From assembly GCA_963798015.1 (NCBI GenBank), contig CAWCSA010000019.1:1-64000 (forward strand): a stretch of 64,000 nucleotides of DNA. Direction: 5' to 3'. A model generated the notes under the pieces. It searched no databases and was not told where the DNA came from. It was given only the letters and a program-made list of their open reading frames with translations. Shown here piece by piece: positions 16,488 to 24,829 of the stretch. This stretch comes from Roseiarcus sp963798015. Lineage in GTDB: Bacteria > Pseudomonadota > Alphaproteobacteria > Rhizobiales > Beijerinckiaceae. Position 1 is the stretch's first letter. The number at the start of each line of letters is the position of its first letter. Position numbers and translations under genes: made by a program.

Positions 16488-18743
16488 ATGCCTTCGCCGT
16501 CTCCCCACACCGCCGATCATACAATGCCGCAGAGCGTCGTCGTTGACGTGCTGGCCCCGGTCGCGGTCGACACGGCTTATAGCTATCGCGCGCCCATAGG
16601 CCTCAAGCTCGAACCTGGCGCCTTCGTGCGCATGCCGCTCGGCGCCCGCATCGCGACCGGCGTCGTCTGGTCCGCCCGCGCCGCCGGCGGCGGCAATCTC
16701 AAATCGATCTCTGAGGTCCTCGACTGGCCGCCGCTCCGCCCCGCGTTGCGCGACTTCATCGATTGGACGGCGCGCTGGACATTGGCGCCGCGTGGCATGC
16801 TCTTGCGCATGGCGATCCGCGCCGGCGAAATCGCCGAGCCGCCCGCGCCGAAGTTTGGCCTTGTCGCGACCGGCAAGGCGCCCACGCGCATGACGGAAGC
16901 GCGGGCGCGCGTCCTGGCCGCGCTCGCGGAGAGCGGCGCGCCGACGCCCAAAGCCGCGCTCGCCGCGCTCGCCGCCTGCTCGACCAGCGTCATCGACGGC
17001 CTCGTCGCCGACGGCGCACTTGAGGCGGTCGCGCTTCCGCCGGATAGCGGCGCGGCGCCGCTCGATCCGGACTTTCGCGCGATCCGCCTCAACGCCGATC
17101 AGCGCGCCGCGGCCGATGATCTCATCCGCCTCGTCGCCGAGCGTGCGTTCTCGACCACTCTGCTCGAGGGCGTGACGGGCTCGGGCAAGACGGAAGTTTA
17201 TTTCGAGGCGATCGCGGAGGCGCTCCGGCAAAAGCGCCAGGCGCTTGTGCTCCTGCCGGAGATCGCGCTGACCGCGCAGTTCCTCGACCGCTTCGCCGCG
17301 CGCTTCGGCGCACGACCCGCCGAATGGCATTCCGGCCTGACCGAGCGCCAGCGCGAACGTGTCTGGACGGCGGTCGCGGGCGGCGAGGCGCCCGTGGTCG
17401 TCGGCGCGCGCTCGGCGCTCTTTCTGCCATTCGCGGACCTCGGCCTCATCGTGGTCGACGAGGAGCACGAGGGCGCCTACAAGCAGGAGGAGGGCGTCAT
17501 CTACAACGCGCGCGACATGGCGGTGGTGCGCGCGCGGTTCGAGAAGGCGCCGATCGTGCTCGCCTCGGCGACGCCGGCGATCGAGACGCGGTTCAACGCC
17601 GAAAGCGGCCGCTACCGCTGGCTCCAGCTCCCCGCTCGCTTCGGCCCCGCCCGGCTGCCCGACATCGCTCTTGTCGATCTCAAGCGCGAAGGCCCGCCGC
17701 GCGGCCGATGGCTGTCGCCGCGCACAATCGCCGCCATCGAAGAAGCGCGGGCCAAGGGCGAGCAGGCGATGCTGTTCCTGAACCGGCGCGGCTACGCGCC
17801 GCTGACGCTATGCCGATCTTGTGGGCATCGCTTCGAATGCCCCAATTGCTCAGCCTGGCTGGTCGAGCACCGTTTCCGCAGCCTCCTCGTTTGCCATCAT
17901 TGCGGCCATGTCGAGAGCCGGCCGCATCTGTGTCCGCAGTGCCACGAGGCCGACACGCTCACGGCCTGCGGGCCGGGCATCGAGCGGCTGGCCGAGGAGG
18001 CGGAAGCCCTTTTTCCCGACATCCGCACGCTCGTCTTGTCCTCCGACACGCCGGGAGGGATCGAGACTCTGCGCGGCCAGCTTGATGCAGCCGCGCGCGG
18101 CGCCTACGACCTCATCATCGGCACGCAACTCGTCGCCAAAGGGCATAACTTTCCGCTTCTGACTTTTGTCTGCGTCGTCGACGCCGACATCGGCCTCGCC
18201 AACGCCGATCCGCGCGCGGCCGAGCGCACATTCCAGCTTCTGCGTCAGGCAACGGGACGTGCGGGGCGCAGCGACAAGCCGGGCCACGCGCTTTTGCAAA
18301 CATGGCAGCCGGAGCATCCGGTCATCGCAGCGCTCATGTCCGGCGACGCCGAACGGTTCTACGCGCAGGAGACCGAGCAGCGGCGGCTGGGCCTCCTGCC
18401 GCCGTTCGGCCGCCTCGCGGCGATCATCGTCTCGGGCGAGGACCGCGGCGCGGCGGAAGCGCACGCGCGCATGTTGGCGCGAGCCGCCCATGGCTTGACG
18501 GGGGCCAAAAACTGGCGCGTCGCACCGCTCGGCGGGCAGGCCCATGAGAACGAGATCATCCTGCTCGGGCCGGCCGAGGCGCCGATCGCAGTCGTGCGCA
18601 AACGCCACCGTTTCCGCCTCGCCGCCAAGGCGCCGCGCTCTGCCGATCTGCAAGGATTCCTGCGCGCCATGCTGGCCGCGGCGCCTGAGCCGCGCGGCGG
18701 AGTCCGGGTTGCGATCGACGTCGATCCGCAGAGCTTTTTGTAA
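16488..18743 (+). CDS. priA: Primosomal replication protein N' (PriA helicase)
   Basis: A 751-residue PriA, the superfamily 2 helicase that restarts stalled replication forks. The N-terminal DNA-binding domain (VVDVLAPVAVDTAYSYRAP) is followed by Walker A (GVTGSGKTEVYFEAIAEAL, near 230) and the DEEHEGAYKQEE box. Eight zinc-ligand cysteines occur in four pairs (CRSCGHRFECPNC, CHHCGH and CPQC). The C-terminus DVDPQSFL is characteristic. ATG 16488 is used; ATG 16524 is an alternative. Single gene. Confidence 0.97.
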   Translation: MPSPSPHTADHTMPQSVVVDVLAPVAVDTAYSYRAPIGLKLEPGAFVRMPLGARIATGVVWSARAAGGGNLKSISEVLDWPPLRPALRDFIDWTARWTLAPRGMLLRMAIRAGEIAEPPAPKFGLVATGKAPTRMTEARARVLAALAESGAPTPKAALAALAACSTSVIDGLVADGALEAVALPPDSGAAPLDPDFRAIRLNADQRAAADDLIRLVAERAFSTTLLEGVTGSGKTEVYFEAIAEALRQKRQALVLLPEIALTAQFLDRFAARFGARPAEWHSGLTERQRERVWTAVAGGEAPVVVGARSALFLPFADLGLIVVDEEHEGAYKQEEGVIYNARDMAVVRARFEKAPIVLASATPAIETRFNAESGRYRWLQLPARFGPARLPDIALVDLKREGPPRGRWLSPRTIAAIEEARAKGEQAMLFLNRRGYAPLTLCRSCGHRFECPNCSAWLVEHRFRSLLVCHHCGHVESRPHLCPQCHEADTLTACGPGIERLAEEAEALFPDIRTLVLSSDTPGGIETLRGQLDAAARGAYDLIIGTQLVAKGHNFPLLTFVCVVDADIGLANADPRAAERTFQLLRQATGRAGRSDKPGHALLQTWQPEHPVIAALMSGDAERFYAQETEQRRLGLLPPFGRLAAIIVSGEDRGAAEAHARMLARAAHGLTGAKNWRVAPLGGQAHENEIILLGPAEAPIAVVRKRHRFRLAAKAPRSADLQGFLRAMLAAAPEPRGGVRVAIDVDPQSFL

Positions 18744-19052
18744 AGGCGAAAATCCAGCCGCCCATCGATGTGGTGATCGCGTTGAGCGGGCAAGCAGACA
18801 GTCTGGCGGAACAGCGGGATTGCACCAACCGCGGTGATCCTGATGACTTGGGGAGGGGCCTAGGCCTGATCGTGATCTTCTTGCCCTCGTCGCTCTGGGG
18901 ACAAACCCCAGCACAGCTCCGCTTACGCATTGTGAGACTCGCGAGCCGGTGCTGATGTGTCGTCGGGTCCGTGGGTGTAGGGGTGAGCCCGATAGCCTTC
19001 GAGCGCATGCCTGCAGCGGCGCCCATCCAGATTTTGCGCGATGGAGGCGACG
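18744..19052. other. Gene-free stretch after priA
   Basis: About 310 bp with no gene that I can support. It includes a short palindrome GGCCTAGGCC near 18858 and no recognisable terminator. The promoter of the following small outer-membrane-like gene must lie near its end, where GGAGGCGACG (19043-19052) gives a strong ribosome site for ATG 19053. Confidence 0.4.
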
Positions 19053-19580
19053 ATGCTGAAGGTGATATTGACGAGTTTGCTGCTTGTTTTAGCTGCGAAA
19101 GCGGATGCGCAGAGTTTAGTCTTTTCTGGTCCTCAGTGCGGCAACGGTACTGGCAATTCCGGCACGTGCGGGCAACCCGTAAACACGAATCAAACCTACG
19201 CCGCAGTGGACATTTCATCAGATGGTATAAGTCAATTGGGGTCTACTATCAGATTGTCTGATCTTTTCGCGGCAGCAAACGCTCCCGTTGAGGTTCTGGG
19301 CGCACAGGTTTCCGCCATTTACAATCAGATGGATGCGCTGCAAAGGAGCCAAGAGCGCCTTTACGAAGGAATATCGCTTTCATCGGCGCTGACCATTGTG
19401 CCGCCCAATCCGGGTGACAGATTTTCCATCACATTTGGCGGGTCGGGATTTAATGATTACGGCGCGGGAGCAATTACCGCGACCGCCAGGCTCTCCTCAA
19501 ATGTGATTGGTTTCGCCGGATATGCGCGAAGCCAGAGCGAGAACCTTTTCAAGGGTGGTGTCTCATTCTCAATCCACTGA
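19053..19580 (+). CDS. Miniature YadA-like surface protein
   Basis: A 175-residue secreted protein with a clear signal peptide (MLKVILTSLLLVLAAKADAQ). The middle is Asn/Thr/Ser-rich (NGTGNSGTCGQPVNTNQTY), then comes a short heptad-like stretch (VSAIYNQMDALQRSQERLYEG). The final 60-70 residues look like the four-strand YadA anchor: an ISLSSALTIVPPNPGDRFSI helix and strand, alternating GGSGFNDYGAGAITATARLS and a terminal aromatic-poor SFSIH. Trimeric autotransporter anchors normally follow a long stalk, which is missing here. Base composition is lower in GC than its neighbours. A clean terminator follows. Confidence 0.6.
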   Translation: MLKVILTSLLLVLAAKADAQSLVFSGPQCGNGTGNSGTCGQPVNTNQTYAAVDISSDGISQLGSTIRLSDLFAAANAPVEVLGAQVSAIYNQMDALQRSQERLYEGISLSSALTIVPPNPGDRFSITFGGSGFNDYGAGAITATARLSSNVIGFAGYARSQSENLFKGGVSFSIH

Positions 19581-19596
19581 CTGCAAGCCAAAATCC

Positions 19597-19619
19597 ATAG
19601 GCGGCCCGGAGCCGCCTAT
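19597..19619. terminator. Terminator hairpin after the YadA-like gene
   Basis: A perfect 9-bp stem (ATAGGCGGC and GCCGCCTAT) with loop CCGGA, followed by TCTAT. It lies between convergent genes ending at 19580 and 19676 and could serve both. Confidence 0.65.
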
Positions 19620-19675
19620 TCTATCCGGGTAGCAAATCCGATGACAACGCCTCTATACCTGCGCCTAACCCGCGT

Positions 19676-19870
19676 TCACGTCGGCGGGGCGCTTTTCGCC
19701 GTTTGCTCGTCCGCAATGAGCCTTGCCCGCTCGGTCTCAGCGAAGCTTTCCGCAGCCTCTTTGGATTCGAAGCTGAGCACAGTCTCGTGGTCATCGATGG
19801 TGACGATGACTGCGTAAGCGGTCGCCCCCGACGGGTCGTTTCGAGGCGTGATCTCAATCTTGAATGCCAT
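19676..19870 (-). CDS. Small hypothetical protein
   Basis: A 64-residue soluble protein (MAFKIEITPRNDPSGATAYAV...) with an alternating strand pattern followed by a helix (ESKEAAESFAETERARLIADEQ). Balanced composition with acidic and hydrophobic residues argues that it is real rather than chance translation of GC-rich DNA. No domain recognised. It lies just downstream of marR on the same strand but is separated by about 60 bp and may be independent. Confidence 0.6.
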   Translation of the reverse strand: MAFKIEITPRNDPSGATAYAVIVTIDDHETVLSFESKEAAESFAETERARLIADEQTAKSAPPT

Positions 19871-19929
19871 TCCGCTGTTCCGTGCTTTCGGTAAGGCCTA
19901 GCACGCGCATCGGCGGAGAATGAGGCGCG

Positions 19930-20376
19930 TCAAGCGCGAGCGCCGCTCGCGTCGTCAAAAACCATATCCGCAAGTCCCTTTCGCAGCGTCGCCACTTTTT
20001 CCGCTCCGTTGAGTTGCTGGAAGCGCCGCCGCGCTTCGAGCCAAAGAGGGGACGCTTCAGCGTGTCGGCGACGGCCCTCTTCGGTGAGCCCGACGAGACG
20101 GCTACGGCCGTCGAGCGGCGATGGATGGATAGCGATCAGGCCATCGCGCTCCAGGAAGCCAAGCATCTTCCCCATCGCGGTCCGCTCGATATCAAGCCGT
20201 TCGGCGAGCGCGTTCACCGCGACGCTTCCGGCTTCGCTTAGCGCCGCCAGAGTGAGGAATTGCGTAATGCGCAGGCCCGCCGGTTCGAGATGGGCGTCGT
20301 AGAATCGCGTGATCTGCCGAGCCGCCTTCCTCGAAGCAAAACAGTTGCACGCATCGATTCCAAGCGGCTGATTCAT
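19930..20376 (-). CDS. MarR family transcriptional regulator
   Basis: A 148-residue winged-helix regulator. FASRKAARQITRFYDAHLEPAGLRITQF is the dimer and N-helix region; VNALAERLDIERTAMGKMLGFLERDGLI is the recognition helix; DGRSRLVGLTEEGRRRHAEA is the wing. An N-terminal Cys pair (CNC, residues 10-12) could sense oxidants. It is the third gene of an operon (NmrA-like oxidoreductase, NTF2-like protein, marR) and overlaps the middle gene by 4 bp. Palindromes upstream of the first gene are the likely operator. Confidence 0.92.
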   Translation of the reverse strand: MNQPLGIDACNCFASRKAARQITRFYDAHLEPAGLRITQFLTLAALSEAGSVAVNALAERLDIERTAMGKMLGFLERDGLIAIHPSPLDGRSRLVGLTEEGRRRHAEASPLWLEARRRFQQLNGAEKVATLRKGLADMVFDDASGARA

Positions 20377-20843
20377 CGGCGCCTATTTGCCCCTTCTTTT
20401 CCGTTGACGGCCAGAGCCTCGAGCCAACGGGATCGAACTTCCGCGGCCGTTGGCTTAAAGAAAAACTGTTCCGGCAAATGCTTCGAAAGCCTCTCCCGCA
20501 GATGGGCGGCCAGAGAGAGCACGGCGCCAAGCGGGCTCATCCGTACGCTGACACGGGGAACCGATCCGTCCGGATTGTGGTCGACGACGACGACCGCGGT
20601 GAGGTTCTCCCCGCTCGTGTGATGCGCCTCGTATTCGAGGAAAAGGCGCGAACCTACGCTCTGCAAAAACGTGGGCGTCTGCGAGGCGTAGAAGCTTCCG
20701 ACCGCGTTGACGGCGAGCCGGATCTCGTCGCGTCCGATAACGGGACCGCGCAACGGGGAGCTGATCAGTTCCGCCTTCGCGGTCAGATCGTCCAGAAAAA
20801 GGTGACGCTCACCCTGCGCGTGCGACATTTTTCTTGTCTCCAT
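20373..20843 (-). CDS. NTF2/SnoaL-like hypothetical protein
   Basis: A 156-residue protein whose spacing of strands (GPVIGRDEIRLAVNAVGSFY, LFLEYEAHHTSGENLTAVVVVDHN, PRVSVRMSPLGAVLSLAAHL) fits the NTF2-like cone fold used by polyketide cyclases and many small-molecule binding proteins. It sits between an NmrA-like oxidoreductase (15 bp) and marR (4-bp overlap), so it probably acts on the same compound as the oxidoreductase. ATG 20828 is an alternative start five residues in. Function unknown. Confidence 0.75.
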   Translation of the reverse strand: METRKMSHAQGERHLFLDDLTAKAELISSPLRGPVIGRDEIRLAVNAVGSFYASQTPTFLQSVGSRLFLEYEAHHTSGENLTAVVVVDHNPDGSVPRVSVRMSPLGAVLSLAAHLRERLSKHLPEQFFFKPTAAEVRSRWLEALAVNGKEGANRRR

Positions 20844-20858
20844 CGTCTGCGTCCACGT

Positions 20859-21740
20859 TCAGGCGAATGCGGCTCGGTTTTGAGCGATGAACTCCTGGAC
20901 TGTGAGCGGCGCCGCCCCGGTGATCCGCTCGACTACATCGTTCGTGCCCGCGAAGATTCCGTCGCGATAGTTCTGGGCGACTTCGACCAGATGCTGCACC
21001 AGGAACGGCGGGAACTTGTAAACATTTTCCATTCTGTCCTTGAACGCCTCGATCGACGTCGGCGCATAGTCGATTTTCGCGCCGAGGACTTCGCTCATGG
21101 CGGCGGCGATCTCGGTATGGTTCATCTCGATCGGGCCATGGAGCGTGTAGATCTTACCCTCGTGACCCTTCGGATTGGCCAGGATATGCGCGATGACGCG
21201 CCCCTGATCTTCGCTGGCGATGGGCGCGTGCCGGCCGTTTGCGAAGGGAAATTCAATCTTTTTCTTCACCCAGATGCCCTTGGCGAAATGCGGGTACACA
21301 AGCCACTCGGCAAAGAAGGTCGGGCGCAGGTGCGTCGCCGGCACGCCCGACCAATCGAAGATCCTCTCGGACACCCAGTGATCCTGCGCCGCATGGCTCG
21401 CGGATTCCCGTCGCGCCGAGATCTGCGACATGTTGACGATGGACGTGACGCCCGCTTCCTTCGCGGCCTGGGCGAAATAAGCCGTCGCCGCAAGAATTCC
21501 TGGCGCGATCGGATAGAGGAAATAGGCCGATCGAATGCCTTCCATGGCTGCACGGATGGCGTCGATGTCCGTGAAATCGCCCACGGCGATCTCGACGCCC
21601 CGCTTTCTTAGAGCGGCCGCCTGCTCGCCATCGGAGCGCACATAAGCGCGCACGCTCTTGCCCATTTTAAGGAGCTCGGCGATCGCGGCGCCCCCGGTTT
21701 TTCCCGTCGCCCCGCTCACGAGGATCTCAGTTCCGCTCAT
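20859..21740 (-). CDS. NmrA-like NAD(P)-binding oxidoreductase
   Basis: A 293-residue atypical short-chain dehydrogenase with ILVSGATGKTGGAAIAELLKMG as the Rossmann motif, and VGDFTDIDAIRAAMEGIRSAYFL as the NmrA/azoreductase-like second segment. The classical YxxxK pair is not evident, as usual for this group. Members act as redox sensors or quinone/azo reductases. First gene of a marR-controlled operon, suggesting a role in handling an aromatic or electrophilic compound. Confidence 0.87.
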   Translation of the reverse strand: MSGTEILVSGATGKTGGAAIAELLKMGKSVRAYVRSDGEQAAALRKRGVEIAVGDFTDIDAIRAAMEGIRSAYFLYPIAPGILAATAYFAQAAKEAGVTSIVNMSQISARRESASHAAQDHWVSERIFDWSGVPATHLRPTFFAEWLVYPHFAKGIWVKKKIEFPFANGRHAPIASEDQGRVIAHILANPKGHEGKIYTLHGPIEMNHTEIAAAMSEVLGAKIDYAPTSIEAFKDRMENVYKFPPFLVQHLVEVAQNYRDGIFAGTNDVVERITGAAPLTVQEFIAQNRAAFA

Positions 21741-21760
21741 GGATTCGCTTTGCCTGGGAG

Positions 21761-21804
21761 TAAGAGCATATGCTCTTATTTGTCACATGAGGGCATATGC
21801 TCGT
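21761..21804. promoter_or_regulatory. Paired MarR operators
   Basis: A perfect 18-bp palindrome TAAGAGCATATGCTCTTA (21761-21778), and 27 bp further (centre to centre) a second, imperfect copy around GCATATGC (21793-21800). They lie 20-65 bp upstream of the NmrA-like gene, the place expected for the operator of a MarR-autoregulated operon. Binding by the encoded MarR is inferred. Confidence 0.75.
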
Positions 21805-21983
21805 ATCGTCAAGCTGTTTTGCGCCGCGGGCTGTTGGCGCGGGCTCTTGGGCGCGCCGTCCTCGGTCGGACTGAAAGGGCTAAAGGGAATCGCCTCAGAA
21901 GGCGCGGCGTGGCGAAAAGTTGCGCAAAAGAGCAGCCAAGCGTCTTAAATCATTAGCGCGCACAACTTCGCGCGCGGCCAGCG

Positions 21984-23372
21984 CTACGCGATCTGCATGC
22001 CGTCTTCATAACGCGCATGGGCCGAGCGCATGGTCACCAATTCCTCGGCGGCGGTTGGGTGCACGGCGATCGTCGCGTCGAAGTCGGCCTTGGTCGCGCC
22101 CATGGTCATTGCGACCGCGACAAGCTGGATCATCTCGGCCGCCTCGCCTCCCAGGATATGCGCGCCGACGATGCGCTCCTTTGAGCCCTCGGCGACCAGC
22201 TTCATGATCGTGCGCTCGGAGCTGCCGGATACCGTCGCCTTCAGCGGCCGGAAATTGGTCTTGTAGATGTGAACCTTCTTGAATTGCTGCAGGGCCTCGC
22301 TCTCCGTTAACCCGACAGCGCCCAGTTCCGGCGTGCCGAACACCGTGCTCCCGATCGTGTCATAGCGGAGCGGCGGAGCGCCCGGACCGAACAGCCTGTC
22401 GGCCAGCGTGTGCCCCTCGCGAATGGCGACCGGCGTGAGGTCGACCCGGTGCGTGGCGTCGCCAATGGCGTGGATCGACGGCACATTGCTGGCCAAATGG
22501 TCATTGACCTTCACCGCCCCATGCTCGGCGCTGAGCTCAACTCCGGCCGCTTCGAGGCCAAGGTTTTTGGTGTCGGGGTTGCGGCCGGTCGCGATCAGCG
22601 CCTGATCGGCCTCAATCACGGAGCCGTCGGACAGTGTCACGCGCAAAGCGCCGCCGGGCGTTTTTTCGATCGAGGTCGGCAAGCAGCTGAACCGATGGAG
22701 AATGCCGTCGTTCGCCATCGCGTCGCGCATCCCGTTGCGCATGTCTTCGTCGAAGCCGCGCAACAGGTTCGACCCGCGCATGACCATCGTGACCTGCGAG
22801 CCCAGGCGCTGGAACAGCGACGCGAACTCGACCGCGATATAGCCGCCGCCGATGACGAGAAGCCGGCGCGGAAAGACGGGGAGATCGAAGATCTCATTCG
22901 AGGAGATCGCGTGCTCGAGCCCTTCGATTCCCTTGGGCATCACCGGACGCGAACCGCAAGCGATGAGGATATGGCGGGCGGAGACCTCGCGCCCGTCGAC
23001 GAGCCGCACCCGGTGCGGATCGACGACCGTCGCGCGCTGTTCGACCAGTTTTGCGCCCGACCGCGCGAGATTCTCGCGATAGGCGTCGGAGAGCCGGCTG
23101 ATCTCCTTCTCCTTGGCCTTAACGAGCGTCGGCCAGTCGAATGTCGGTTTGCCGACGGTCCAGCCAAACCCGGCCGCGTCAAGGAAGTCATCGGCAAAAC
23201 GGCTGGCATGAACGTAGAGCTTTTTCGGCACGCAGCCGCGGATGACGCAGGCGCCGCCGATACGGCCTTCTTCCGCGACCAGTGTCTTCGCGCCGTGACC
23301 GGAGGCGATACGCGCCGCGCGCACGCCGCCGGACCCTGCGCCGATCACGAAGAAATCGACGTCGAACGCCAT
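21984..23372 (-). CDS. gor: Glutathione-disulfide reductase
   Basis: A 462-residue FAD/NADPH disulfide reductase that regenerates glutathione in the cytoplasm. FAD motif VIGAGSGGVRAARIA at the N-terminus; redox-active cysteines in GGACVIRGCVPKKLYVHAS (near 40-60); NADPH motif VIGGGYIAVEFASLF; second FAD motif IHAIGDATHRVDLTPVA; the proton-relay histidine in IAVHPTAAEELV. It lies 47 bp downstream of the DUF2059 gene in a run rpiA-DUF2059-gor found in many Rhizobiales. Confidence 0.95.
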   Translation of the reverse strand: MAFDVDFFVIGAGSGGVRAARIASGHGAKTLVAEEGRIGGACVIRGCVPKKLYVHASRFADDFLDAAGFGWTVGKPTFDWPTLVKAKEKEISRLSDAYRENLARSGAKLVEQRATVVDPHRVRLVDGREVSARHILIACGSRPVMPKGIEGLEHAISSNEIFDLPVFPRRLLVIGGGYIAVEFASLFQRLGSQVTMVMRGSNLLRGFDEDMRNGMRDAMANDGILHRFSCLPTSIEKTPGGALRVTLSDGSVIEADQALIATGRNPDTKNLGLEAAGVELSAEHGAVKVNDHLASNVPSIHAIGDATHRVDLTPVAIREGHTLADRLFGPGAPPLRYDTIGSTVFGTPELGAVGLTESEALQQFKKVHIYKTNFRPLKATVSGSSERTIMKLVAEGSKERIVGAHILGGEAAEMIQLVAVAMTMGATKADFDATIAVHPTAAEELVTMRSAHARYEDGMQIA

Positions 23373-23419
23373 CGTTCAGCCTCTCTCGCCCCCAAGCCCC
23401 GGATGGAAAACGCGACTGG

Positions 23420-23983
23420 CTAGAAGTCGACGCCCTTCTTCTTCATTCCAGCGCGGGCGCGCTCAAGGATGTCGGTCGACAGCTTTTCGCGCCAGGCTCC
23501 GGTGAGATCGGAAAGGTTCCGAATAAAGACCGGGGTGACCTGAATATATTTCTTGCCGGCGGGGCTATCGAAGAAGGCCGCGACCTGGGTGATCTCCGGC
23601 TCGGACATTTGCGAGGCAAGCAGGCTCTCCGCCTGAGTGTAAGTCTGCTTCGCGGTCTGATCGAATTCGGGTTGAATGCCCTTCAAAGTCGCGCGCAGCG
23701 AATCCTTGATCTCCGGCCGGGTCCTGGTGACGTTTGTTTCGAGCTCCTGCATCATGCCTGGAACGACGATTGCGATCGACTGCTTGAGCCCGATGGCTTC
23801 GAGGATCTTGTCGGCGGCGGCGATGGAAGCAGGGGACGGCGTCGCGGGCGCGGCAGATGTCGTCGCGGGGAGGACGGGGGCCGCCGGCGGCGTTGTGTCG
23901 GCCGCCCTGGCCGATACGCTCAAGGTTGCGAACATGAAGAGAGCGAGACCGCCTTGGGCGATTCCGGCGCGAGCGGGCATCAA
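23420..23983 (-). CDS. DUF2059 secreted protein
   Basis: A 187-residue exported protein. It has a hydrophobic leader (GLALFMFATLSVSARA), an Ala/Pro-rich linker, and then a helical DUF2059 domain ending in EPEITQVAAFFDSPAGKKYIQVTP, a recognisable family signature. Function is not established; it is regularly found between rpiA and gor in this order. 27 bp separate it from rpiA upstream, so it is probably co-transcribed. Confidence 0.87.
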   Translation of the reverse strand: MMPARAGIAQGGLALFMFATLSVSARAADTTPPAAPVLPATTSAAPATPSPASIAAADKILEAIGLKQSIAIVVPGMMQELETNVTRTRPEIKDSLRATLKGIQPEFDQTAKQTYTQAESLLASQMSEPEITQVAAFFDSPAGKKYIQVTPVFIRNLSDLTGAWREKLSTDILERARAGMKKKGVDF

Positions 23984-24010
23984 ATGACTCCTGGGAATGC
24001 GGCTTCGATT

Positions 24011-24718
24011 TTAGTTCGGGTCGCCAAGCACTTCGACGCCCTCGTCGCCGGCGATGATCGCCGCGCGCGCAAAGCCGACGAAAAGCCCGTGTTCGACGAT
24101 TCCGGGGATCGGCGACAAGATCTCGCTCAGCGCTTTGGGGTCCGCGATGGCGCCGAGCGAACAGTCAAGAATATAGTGCCCGCCATCGGTGACGAAAGGT
24201 GAAGGTTCGCCGCGTAGACGCATCGGTCCAGCCAGCCCTAGCTTCGCGAAGGCGCGCTCGATATGCCGCCTTGTCGCCGCAAGGCCAAATGGAACGACCT
24301 CGATCGGCAACGGAAACGCGCCGAGCCGTGGCACGAGCTTGGTCGAATCCGCAATGACGACCATGCGCTTCGAGGCGGAGGCGACGATCTTCTCGCGCAA
24401 CAGCGCCCCGCCGCCGCCCTTGATCAGATTAAGCTTGGGATCGACTTCGTCGGCCCCGTCGACCGTCAGATCGAGTTCCGGAATGTCGTCCAGAGTTCCG
24501 AGCGGAATGCCGAGCGCCTTCGCCTGCGCCTCCGTTGCCTCTGACGTCGCCACGCAGCGAATGTCGAGACCCGCTTTGACTTTCTCGCCCACGAGATCGA
24601 CGAATTGGCGCGCGGTCGAGCCGCTGCCAAGCCCGAGCTTCATCCCCGGTTTGACCAATTGGAGCGCCCTTTCGGCCGCCTCCCGCTTTCGTTGATCCCT
24701 GTCTGGCGTCGCGGCCAT
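24011..24718 (-). CDS. rpiA: Ribose-5-phosphate isomerase A
   Basis: A 235-residue RpiA that interconverts ribose 5-phosphate and ribulose 5-phosphate in the pentose phosphate (and Calvin) pathway. Signatures are LGLGSGSTARQFVDLVGEKV (phosphate loop), LDLTVDGADEVDPKLNLIKGGGGALLREK (catalytic Asp and Glu/Lys region) and KLVPRLG. First gene of a three-gene run with DUF2059 and gor. Confidence 0.96.
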   Translation of the reverse strand: MAATPDRDQRKREAAERALQLVKPGMKLGLGSGSTARQFVDLVGEKVKAGLDIRCVATSEATEAQAKALGIPLGTLDDIPELDLTVDGADEVDPKLNLIKGGGGALLREKIVASASKRMVVIADSTKLVPRLGAFPLPIEVVPFGLAATRRHIERAFAKLGLAGPMRLRGEPSPFVTDGGHYILDCSLGAIADPKALSEILSPIPGIVEHGLFVGFARAAIIAGDEGVEVLGDPN

Positions 24719-24829
24719 GCGCTTAACTGCTCTCGTTCGCTTAAACGCCGCCGCACGGTTTCCGCGCGTAAGCTGTGGGGCGCGTCAGGGAAAAGCCGCT
24801 TTACCGGCTGGCGCGACGCAAGGCAAATC

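Noticed and set aside
17850..18914. A 354-residue minus-strand frame opposite priA
   Set aside because: Antisense to the helicase motifs of priA; no recognisable protein.
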